Shown here: positions 1 through 5,462 of the stretch, piece by piece
Layout of the letters: each line of letters begins with the position of its first letter
How positions within the stretch are numbered: the stretch's first letter is position 1
Assembly: GCA_036564195.1 (NCBI GenBank)
Contig: DATCLA010000181.1
Location: 1 to 6,121, forward strand
DNA length: 6,121 nucleotides
Source: DATCLA01 sp036564195
Lineage (GTDB): Bacteria > Bacillota > UBA4882 > UBA8346
Direction of reading: 5' to 3'
Notes under the pieces: generated by a model
The model's input: only the letters and a program-made list of their open reading frames with translations
Told to the model about the DNA's origin: nothing
Databases searched by the model: none
Translations under genes and position numbers: made by a program

Positions 1-48
1 CGCTCATTTAATTTAACTGGAGAACTTTATACCGGAGCATCATTTTAA
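1..48 (+). CDS. Possible 3' end of a convergent gene, outer-membrane-barrel-like C-terminus (very tentative)
   Basis: Plus-strand frame 1 is open from the left edge to a TAA at 46-48 and encodes 15 residues ending ...LTGELYTGASF. The other two plus-strand frames hit stops by about position 16. The peptide alternates hydrophobic or small residues (F, L, G, L, T, A, F) with polar ones and ends in phenylalanine, the pattern of the last beta-strand of outer-membrane barrel proteins. A convergent gene would also explain why the next 50 bases hold an inverted repeat with T-rich flanks on both sides. Fifteen open codons can easily occur by chance, so this is only a suggestion. Confidence 0.25.
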   Translation, partial: RSFNLTGELYTGASF

Positions 49-99
49 AGATAAAGGCCAAACTCACTATATCAAGTCAGGCCTTTTCCTCTTTAAAAT
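42..99. terminator. Inverted repeat downstream of the operon, probable bidirectional terminator
   Basis: A perfect 9-base outer arm (42-50 with 91-99, ATTTTAAAG/CTTTAAAAT) encloses a 7-base inner arm (53-59 with 80-86, AAAGGCC/GGCCTTT) and a loop of about 20 bases. On the minus strand the inner stem begins 18 bases after the cupin stop codon and is followed by TTTATCTTT. On the plus strand it is followed by TTTTCCTCTTT. T-rich sequence on both exits fits an intrinsic terminator working in both directions. The long loop and short GC core make it a modest one. It lies where the operon would be expected to end, because no further minus-strand gene starts before the left edge. Confidence 0.55.
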
Positions 100-103
100 T
101 TAT

Positions 104-541
104 TTACTTAAAATATCTGGTTTTAAGTTCTTTAGTAAGCGCCGCTATCTGCTCTTTGGTCAAATCATGTAATTCGCTGTTTTCCATTGAAGTATTGCGG
201 TTTTCCACCAAAATCATCTTTACGTCTTGAGAAACAATCGTATTATGCCAGATACCTTTATTAATACAATAAACTTTTCCCTTTTCCATCGGTACACAAA
301 CAATTTCCGTTCCGGTTTGACCCGCCGAACGGTCAACTAATAAAACACAAACCCCTTCCAACAAGACAAAAACCTCGTCGGTTAACAGATGCCGTTCTAA
401 TACGGTCAAATTATTAACGTCGTTAAAGGGTTTATAATTTTTAATTCCTACAACCCATTCGCCGCTTTCGACCACACGTTTCAGGCCTTCACCGTTATAT
501 TCCGAAACTGCAATAACTCCTTTTAATGCATCTTCATTCAT
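104..541 (-). CDS. Small cupin-domain protein, function unknown
   Basis: This is a 145-residue soluble protein with one cupin barrel. The first cupin motif is seen at about residues 49-63: E49-x-H51-x4-E56-x6-G63, where the usual first histidine is glutamate. The second is at about 88-99: G88, then G96-x2-H99. E49, H51, E56 and H99 could together bind a metal ion. A conserved-looking tail (N114, N116, S118 to D126) follows the barrel, then a short helix rich in Lys and Glu. It is the last gene of the operon, 20 bp after the transketolase C half, with AGGAGG at 552-557, 10 bases from the ATG. Single-domain cupins of this size include sugar isomerases, epimerases, lyases and plain binding proteins. 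Its place beside transketolase suggests a role in sugar metabolism, but no specific reaction can be assigned. Confidence 0.85.
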   Translation of the reverse strand: MNEDALKGVIAVSEYNGEGLKRVVESGEWVVGIKNYKPFNDVNNLTVLERHLLTDEVFVLLEGVCVLLVDRSAGQTGTEIVCVPMEKGKVYCINKGIWHNTIVSQDVKMILVENRNTSMENSELHDLTKEQIAALTKELKTRYFK

Positions 542-561
542 TGCTTAAGTTCCTCCTATAT

Positions 562-1494
562 TTATAGTGTTTTGGCCACATTAACTATATTTTCACAGGT
601 TAATCCATAGACTTTAAGCAGTTCATCCGGAGTGCCCGATTGACCAAAACGATCCGCAATCCCAATCCGTTTAAACCGACAGCCTTCGGGAACTTTTTCG
701 CTTAAAACTTCCGCTACAGCAGAACCCAAGCCCCCAATCACTGAATGCTCTTCAACGGTAATAATCCGTCCGGTGGCTTTTGCCATTTGAACGACTATTT
801 CATTGTCAAACGGTTTCAAGGTATGCATATTCACCACTGCGGCTTCAATTCCGATTTTAGCTAAGGCAGCGGCCGCTTCCAATGCCTGATAAACCATAAG
901 CCCGGTGGCAATGATTGCCAGTTCTTTTCCCTTACGTAAGACATTCGCTTTTCCGACTGTAAAAGGCGCGTCGGTCGCAGTAAAAACCGGAGCCGGAGGA
1001 CGGGCAATCCGGAGATAAACCGGTCCTTCAAGCTTTGCAGCAGCAAAAACTGCCTTTTTGACTTCGTTAGCATCACAAGGCACTAATATCGTCATATTGG
1101 GAATAGCACGCATTAAAGCCAAATCTTCAACCGCCTGATGACTTCCGCCATCCTCACCCACAGTTAATCCAGAGTGAGTTACCGCAATCTTTACATTCAA
1201 CTTGGGGTAACAAATAGTATTACGGACTTGTTCAAAGGCACGGCCCGCACCAAACAATGCGAAAGTACTTGCGAAGGGAATTAAACCCGTTAGGGAAAGA
1301 CCGGCCGCTACTCCCATTAAGTTCTGTTCGGCAATACCGATATTATAAAAACGATTGGGGTATTTATCAGCAAACATGCAGGTATTCGTTGCATGGGCCA
1401 AGTCAGCATCCAGAACCACCACTTTTTCATTGCAGGCGCCCAGTTCTACCAGGGCTTCTCCATAAGCCGTTCGCAAAGCTTTCATTTCAGTCAT
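562..1494 (-). CDS. Transketolase, C-terminal subunit (split enzyme)
   Basis: A 310-residue protein carrying the pyrimidine-binding and C-terminal domains of transketolase, the thiamine-diphosphate (TPP) enzyme that moves two-carbon ketol units between sugar phosphates in the cytoplasm. The catalytic glutamate that activates TPP is E56 in GIAEQNLMG. The substrate loop GEDGGSHQ (113-120) contains D115 and H119, matching yeast D477 and H481 by hand alignment. R8, H107 and R165 match the yeast phosphate-binding residues R359, H469 and R528. The TPP pyrimidine domain spans about 5-170 and the C-terminal domain about 185-305, ending with the DRFGQSG segment (281-287). It overlaps the N-half gene by 4 bp (ATGA), with GGAGGG at 1503-1508, 8 bases from the ATG, so the two chains are probably made by coupled translation and form one enzyme. 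1-Deoxyxylulose-5-phosphate synthase is excluded because that enzyme is a single chain. Substrate is not certain. Confidence 0.93.
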   Translation of the reverse strand: MTEMKALRTAYGEALVELGACNEKVVVLDADLAHATNTCMFADKYPNRFYNIGIAEQNLMGVAAGLSLTGLIPFASTFALFGAGRAFEQVRNTICYPKLNVKIAVTHSGLTVGEDGGSHQAVEDLALMRAIPNMTILVPCDANEVKKAVFAAAKLEGPVYLRIARPPAPVFTATDAPFTVGKANVLRKGKELAIIATGLMVYQALEAAAALAKIGIEAAVVNMHTLKPFDNEIVVQMAKATGRIITVEEHSVIGGLGSAVAEVLSEKVPEGCRFKRIGIADRFGQSGTPDELLKVYGLTCENIVNVAKTL

Positions 1495-2306
1495 TTCCGT
1501 GTCCCTCCAAGTTCTTTAAGTGCTTGATTAATCTCTGCGTCATTCGGTGCTTTTCCATGCCAGCCGACCTGGCCTTCCATAAAGGATACCCCTTTACCTT
1601 TGGTGGTCTTGGCAATGACAAATTTAGGCTGGCCAACGCAGGGGGCCTGAAAAGCCTCTTCCAACGCTGTGACATCATGACCATCAACCTGAATCACTTT
1701 AAAACCGTAAGCTCTCATTTTACCGGAAATATCACCCAAACTCATAACTTGTTCATTGCTGCCGTCAATTTGCAAGCCATTATAATCAAGAATAAAGGTT
1801 AAATTATCCAACTTATAATGAGCTGCTGCCATGGAGGCTTCCCAAACCTGGCCTTCCTGCATTTCACCATCACCTAACAAGGCAAAAACCCGAAAACCTA
1901 ATTTTTGATGTTTTGCTCCCAAGGCCATTCCCACTGCGACCGAACTGCCCTGTCCCAGCGAACCGGTTGAAGCGTCCACCCCGGGAGTTTTCTTGCTATC
2001 AGGATGTCCTTGCAATCTTGAACCATATTTTCGTAAAGTATAGAGCTCATCTTTGGGGAAAAACCCCCGGCTGGCTAAAACTGCATATAAGGTTGGAGCT
2101 GCGTGCCCTTTACTTAATACAAAACGGTCCCGTTCATTCCATTGGGGATTAGCAGGATCGACCTTCATTACCCGGTAATACAAGGTCGATATAATCTCCA
2201 CGCACGAAAGAGACCCGCCGGGATGACCCGATTTGGAGTGGGCAAGCATGTTAATGATGTCAACCCGAATCTGATTATTAATTTTTTTCAATTCTTGATA
2301 GTCCAT
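1491..2306 (-). CDS. Transketolase, N-terminal subunit (split enzyme)
   Basis: A 271-residue protein equal to the diphosphate-binding domain of transketolase. The TPP/Mg motif starts at GDGEMQEGQVWEA (145-157) and ends at N176 in LDYNG, the expected GDG to Asn spacing of about 30 residues. Active-site histidines can be seen in SGHPGG (H28), KGHAAP (H68), QGHPD (H101) and GWHGKAP (H250). With the partner chain the total is 581 residues, a little shorter than one-chain transketolases of about 620-670, as is normal for split forms. The start is set by AAGGAG at 2316-2321, 9 bases from the ATG, and the gene follows the permease stop by 20 bp. Placement directly behind sugar permeases argues for a catabolic role tied to the imported sugar, in addition to or instead of the general pentose phosphate pathway. 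Confidence 0.93.
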   Translation of the reverse strand: MDYQELKKINNQIRVDIINMLAHSKSGHPGGSLSCVEIISTLYYRVMKVDPANPQWNERDRFVLSKGHAAPTLYAVLASRGFFPKDELYTLRKYGSRLQGHPDSKKTPGVDASTGSLGQGSSVAVGMALGAKHQKLGFRVFALLGDGEMQEGQVWEASMAAAHYKLDNLTFILDYNGLQIDGSNEQVMSLGDISGKMRAYGFKVIQVDGHDVTALEEAFQAPCVGQPKFVIAKTTKGKGVSFMEGQVGWHGKAPNDAEINQALKELGGTRK

Positions 2307-2326
2307 AATATTCTTCTCCTTCCTTT

Positions 2327-3157
2327 TCAGCCTTTAACGGCACCTGCAGTCATTCCCTCTACCAACTTCTTCTGAACAACCATAAATACCAGCATAATCG
2401 GTAAAGTAGTTACAATCCCACCGGCGGAAAGTAAGCCCCATTGAACATCAAACTCTCCGACAAATGATTGCAAGGCCACCGGTAAAGTTCGGCATGACTC
2501 ATTAGTCAACATTACTGCAAAAACGAATTCGTTCCAAGCAGTAATAAATATATAGATGCCGGTTGCAATAACTCCCGGAATGGTTAAGGGCAGCAGGATA
2601 CGAATGAATGCCTGCCGGCGATTGCAACCGTCAACCATAGCGGCTTCTTCCAACGAAATCGGAAGATCATTGAGATATCCCGTGAGTAACCAGGTTGAAA
2701 AAGGAATCGTAAATGTGGAATAAGCAATAATTAAGGCATACGGAGTAAATAACAAACCGACCTGCCGCATAATCGAGTATAACGGGATCAACAGTAACAC
2801 TGAGGGAAACATATTGATCAATAAAAAAGACAGGAGTACCAAATATTTACCGCGGAATGAATACCGGGAAAATGCATATGCCGCTAATAACGATACAAAC
2901 AGACTGCAAACTGCGGTGATTGAAGCTACAAAAAAGCTGTTTGCCAAATATTTAATAAAATTCATATGGCGAAATAATTCAATATAATTTGCGAACGTTG
3001 GATGGGACGGTAAATACCGTAAAACCGGTGTAAACAACTCTTTCTGAGTTTTTATCGAAGTTAAAAAAGTCCACACAAACGGAAAAAGTGTAAAAAGCAG
3101 TATCGCTGCAAGAGGCGCCGCAAAATAAAACATTTTTTTTATCAAATTTGGTTTCAT
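2327..3157 (-). CDS. Sugar ABC transporter permease, MalG/UgpE type
   Basis: A 276-residue inner-membrane protein with six probable membrane helices, at about 11-32, 72-95, 105-127, 138-160, 191-212 and 245-264. The cytoplasmic EAA loop that docks with the ATPase lies at about 170-195 (EEAAMVDGCNRRQAF then ILLPLTIPG). The NEF-FA motif at 209-214 and the ending GMTAGAVKG are typical of MalG-like permeases of the CUT1 family, which import oligosaccharides, polyols and glycerol phosphates. The ATG overlaps the previous permease stop by 4 bp (ATGA). An AGGAGG at 3168-3173, inside the upstream gene, sits 10 bases before the start, so the two half-permeases are translationally coupled and pair as a heterodimer. 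Family membership is firm; the transported sugar is not predictable. Confidence 0.94.
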   Translation of the reverse strand: MKPNLIKKMFYFAAPLAAILLFTLFPFVWTFLTSIKTQKELFTPVLRYLPSHPTFANYIELFRHMNFIKYLANSFFVASITAVCSLFVSLLAAYAFSRYSFRGKYLVLLSFLLINMFPSVLLLIPLYSIMRQVGLLFTPYALIIAYSTFTIPFSTWLLTGYLNDLPISLEEAAMVDGCNRRQAFIRILLPLTIPGVIATGIYIFITAWNEFVFAVMLTNESCRTLPVALQSFVGEFDVQWGLLSAGGIVTTLPIMLVFMVVQKKLVEGMTAGAVKG

Positions 3158-4035
3158 TTTAACCGCGCCTCCTGTTGACTTAATTTCCTAAGATAAATGA
3201 CTAAAAACATTGATAAGAAAACTGTCAGGATAATGGAAAGAGTTGAAGCGTAACCAAAATCTAAGGCCGCCCGGGCTTTTACAAATGTATAAACACTTAA
3301 AGTAAGAGAACTGTAACCAGGTCCGCCGCCCGTCATCGAATAAATTACATCCACCGAATTAGCCACCCAAATAATTCGTAGTAAAGTAGTTACAATCAAC
3401 GTTGGTTTGAGCATCGGCAGGGTGATATTAATAAAACTCTGCCAGGGCCGTGCTCCGTCAACCTCCGCCGCCTCATACAATTCGTGGGGAATTGTTTGCA
3501 ACGCTGCTAAAATCATAATTGCAAAAAACGGAATCCCCTGCCAAATAATTGTTACAATAACCGAAAAAAGAGCGGTTTTTGACTGTGCCAGCCAGGGAAT
3601 ATAAGCTTTAATCAAATGCAATTTGGTTAAAATGTCATTAATAACCCCGTAATTGCCATCATACATCCAAGTCCACATTAAACCGATTAAAACACCTGGA
3701 GTCACCCAGGGAATCAAGACAATGGAACGCACAAAACCGCGCAATTTAAACTTTTGATTAAGCAGTAAAGCAAGGATTAAACCAAATAATAATTGAAACG
3801 ATACTCCAAAACCAACCCAGTAAAGCGTATTAATAAACGACTGCCAAAAGATCGGGTCTTTAAAAGCAGTAATATAATTTGCCAATCCAATAAATTTAGT
3901 ATCAAAGGGACGATATAAGACACACTTTAAAAAGCTCATATAAAATGAACGTGCGATTGGAAAGGCAACAATCAGCAACATCAAGGTCACAGCCGGAGCA
4001 ATTAATAAATAAGGGGTAAGTTTATTTCTTTTCAT
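3154..4035 (-). CDS. Sugar ABC transporter permease, MalF/UgpA type
   Basis: A 293-residue inner-membrane protein that forms the first half of the translocation channel. It has probable helices at about 9-31, 70-92, 104-124, 155-178, 212-230 and 264-283. The EAA loop is at about 187-211 (YEAAEVDGARPWQSF then ITLPMLKP). The segments IPWVTPGV (108-115) and TGGGPGYSS (235-243) are characteristic of CUT1 permeases of the UgpA and LacF kind. It lacks the large extra periplasmic loop of enterobacterial MalF. The start follows AAGGAG at 4043-4048 with 7-base spacing. It is preceded by a 115-bp gap containing a strong hairpin, unlike the tight spacing in the rest of the operon. No ATPase gene is seen next to it. 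Confidence 0.94.
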   Translation of the reverse strand: MKRNKLTPYLLIAPAVTLMLLIVAFPIARSFYMSFLKCVLYRPFDTKFIGLANYITAFKDPIFWQSFINTLYWVGFGVSFQLLFGLILALLLNQKFKLRGFVRSIVLIPWVTPGVLIGLMWTWMYDGNYGVINDILTKLHLIKAYIPWLAQSKTALFSVIVTIIWQGIPFFAIMILAALQTIPHELYEAAEVDGARPWQSFINITLPMLKPTLIVTTLLRIIWVANSVDVIYSMTGGGPGYSSLTLSVYTFVKARAALDFGYASTLSIILTVFLSMFLVIYLRKLSQQEARLK

Positions 4036-4042
4036 TCATTCA

Positions 4043-4048
4043 CTCCTT
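4043..4048 (-). promoter_or_regulatory. Ribosome binding site of the first permease
   Basis: AAGGAG on the minus strand precedes two ATG triplets in the string GTGAATGAATG. The first (4037-4039) is only 3 bases away and leads to a five-codon reading frame (MNEKK then stop). The second (4033-4035) is 7 bases away and opens the permease, so the second is chosen as the start. Confidence 0.75.
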
Positions 4049-4093
4049 ATCTCGCATCAACTGTCTCAGATTAGAACCGCATAACCTCTTTTG

Positions 4094-4129
4094 ATAAATC
4101 GACTGCAGCAAAAGCTGCAGCCGATTTAT
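4094..4129 (-). promoter_or_regulatory. Strong intergenic stem-loop between binding-protein and permease genes
   Basis: The minus-strand transcript can form a 16-bp stem (arms 4114-4129 and 4094-4109, core GCTGCAG) closed by a UUUU loop, starting about 21 bases after the binding-protein stop codon. All pairs are Watson-Crick except one G-U. On the plus strand the same position is an A-C mismatch, so the structure is best formed in the operon's own RNA. The sequence just after the stem is CAAAAGAGG, with no U tract, so a full intrinsic terminator is unlikely. Such hairpins between a binding-protein gene and its permease genes, as in malE-malF, protect the upstream message from 3' degradation and raise binding-protein yield. 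That role here is inferred. Confidence 0.7.
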
Positions 4130-4150
4130 TTATTGATCATTAATTTTAAA

Positions 4151-5425
4151 TTACTTTTTTACCATCGCAGCGGCTAATTCTTTGATAACCTGTTTGCTTG
4201 AGATTTGGCCTTCCAAGGCGCGTTGCATAGTGGCCGGCCACACCGATTCAATCCACTCGCCCATCGCCGAATTAACCGGATAGACATGGGCAAAGGGCAT
4301 CGATTCAAAAGATACTTTCATAAAGCGGTTATTCTGGTAATAGCTCATTTGTTGCACTGATTTTACCACTGGGACGTTACCCGAAGCCCGGCACCATTTA
4401 TCAATTTGGTCTTTCTCTGCCAGCCAGGAGATGAAAGTAAACGCTTCTTTCTTATGTTTGCTGGTACTAAATAAGACGTTATCAGTATCACCCATTGAAG
4501 TCCACCGGCCGTATTTCCCGGCAGGTACCGGAAATGCCGCTACATCATCGCCAAACTGTTTAATCATATCCGGTGAAGATTTAACATGGTGAATAACCAT
4601 TGCGGTTCTACCCGACTTAAAGTTGGCAATTATCTCGGCAAAGCCATCACGCGGCGCCGTTGGCGGAACCACTTTGTATTTCCGGTATAAATCAATGAAG
4701 AATTGATTGGCTTTTTCAACTTCCGGTGTATCAAAGGCCACTTTTCCCTTGTCCATTATTTTGTTGCCTTTAACATAGGCGAACACAAAGCTCCCCCACG
4801 GTTCATGACCATAACGGGCGCCCCTCATGCCATAACCATATTGATCGATTTTACCGTCGCCATCAGTATCGACAGTCAACTTCTTGGCGACTTCCAGAAA
4901 TTGATCCCAAGTTTCGGGGATGGTAACGCCGGCTTTCTTAAAGAGGCTGGGCCGATAATACATATAAAGAACTTGAACTTCCCAAGGCATTACATAAAGT
5001 TTGTTATCATTGGTGACCTTGTAAACATCCCACAAATTACTTTGAATGTCTTTATAGCCTTTCCATGATTTAGCATAGCGATCCAACGGCGTTAAAACCT
5101 TCATACCGGTAAACTCCGGCACCCAGGTAAGCTTAAATGCGGAAGTATCCGGAAGACCGCCGCCCGCTGCAGCGACTAACAGTTTGTTGTGATAATCGCC
5201 CCACGGTACAATTTCCAAGTCAACATGAATATTGGGATGGGTTGCATTAAACTCTTTTACCATGTTAGAAAAAGTAGGATCATTAGGATTATCCAACCAA
5301 ACCCAATGTTTCACGTGGACGACCCCTTGGGATTTGGCAGCGCCGTAAATTGCCGCGGTAAAAAACATTGCTACCAAAAGAACCATTAGCATTGCTGACA
5401 CATACTTCCTGACATTTCTTTTCAT
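4151..5425 (-). CDS. Sugar ABC transporter substrate-binding protein (family 1, secreted)
   Basis: A 424-residue extracytoplasmic solute-binding protein of the family that includes MalE and UgpB. It captures a sugar and delivers it to the two permeases encoded next. The N-terminus is a classic signal peptide: basic residues at 2-7, a hydrophobic core at about 9-27 and a likely signal peptidase I site after GAA (28-30). There is no cysteine there, so it is not a lipoprotein. Family traits include WVWLDNPND (41-49) opening the first lobe, the segment LYMYYRPSLFKKAG (153-166), ETWDQF (171-176), and SGRTAMV in the second lobe (271-277). Residues 186-194 (DTDGDGKID) form an EF-hand-like calcium loop seen in some members. 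Several tryptophans (W41, W43, W75, W149, W210) could stack on sugar rings. The gene starts 37 bp after the regulator. Ligand is unknown. Confidence 0.94.
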   Translation of the reverse strand: MKRNVRKYVSAMLMVLLVAMFFTAAIYGAAKSQGVVHVKHWVWLDNPNDPTFSNMVKEFNATHPNIHVDLEIVPWGDYHNKLLVAAAGGGLPDTSAFKLTWVPEFTGMKVLTPLDRYAKSWKGYKDIQSNLWDVYKVTNDNKLYVMPWEVQVLYMYYRPSLFKKAGVTIPETWDQFLEVAKKLTVDTDGDGKIDQYGYGMRGARYGHEPWGSFVFAYVKGNKIMDKGKVAFDTPEVEKANQFFIDLYRKYKVVPPTAPRDGFAEIIANFKSGRTAMVIHHVKSSPDMIKQFGDDVAAFPVPAGKYGRWTSMGDTDNVLFSTSKHKKEAFTFISWLAEKDQIDKWCRASGNVPVVKSVQQMSYYQNNRFMKVSFESMPFAHVYPVNSAMGEWIESVWPATMQRALEGQISSKQVIKELAAAMVKK

Positions 5426-5435
5426 ATAACCATTT

Positions 5436-5440
5436 CCTCC
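5436..5440 (-). promoter_or_regulatory. Ribosome binding site of the binding-protein gene
   Basis: GGAGG on the minus strand, within GGGAGGAAATGG, lies 10 bases before the ATG at 5423-5425. A nearer ATG at 5431-5433 is only 2 bases from it and reads MVI then a TGA that overlaps the true start codon. The farther ATG is chosen because it opens the signal peptide. Confidence 0.75.
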
Positions 5441-5449
5441 CTTTTTTTA

Positions 5450-5461
5450 ATTTAATTAAAT
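5450..5461. other. AT-only 12-bp perfect palindrome upstream of the binding-protein gene
   Basis: ATTTAATTAAAT is a perfect palindrome in the 37-bp gap between regulator and binding-protein genes. It could be an operator, but it lacks the GT...AC core common in FadR-subfamily operators and could be chance in AT-rich spacer DNA. Confidence 0.25.
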
Positions 5462-5462
5462 A

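Noticed and set aside
1..45. Start of another minus-strand gene at the left edge
   Set aside because: The ATG ATG near 38-43 on the minus strand stops after 11 codons, and the ATG at 5-7 has no ribosome binding site.
861..1687. Two extra minus-strand frames (861-1076 and 1487-1687)
   Set aside because: They are out-of-frame shadows inside the transketolase genes, without domain content.
1257..1802. 181-codon plus-strand reading frame opposite the transketolase genes
   Set aside because: It lies antisense across two well-supported genes, its translation is low-complexity in Pro, His and Arg with no recognisable domain, and no ribosome binding site supports it. The same applies to the other plus-strand frames at 1913-2152, 2142-2375, 3407-3604, 4703-5068, 5189-5389 and 5523-5807.
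4094..4129. Full Rho-independent terminator after the binding-protein gene
   Set aside because: The stem is strong, but the minus-strand sequence after it is CAAAAGAGG, without the U tract needed for efficient intrinsic termination.
4036..4150. Internal promoter for the permease genes
   Set aside because: A TAATCT resembling a -10 box is present, but no acceptable -35 lies about 17 bases upstream. Read-through from the binding-protein gene is simpler.
5423..5433. Tiny leader peptide (MVI) before the binding-protein gene
   Set aside because: Its ATG is only 2 bases from the Shine-Dalgarno core, too close for good initiation. It is probably a chance triplet.
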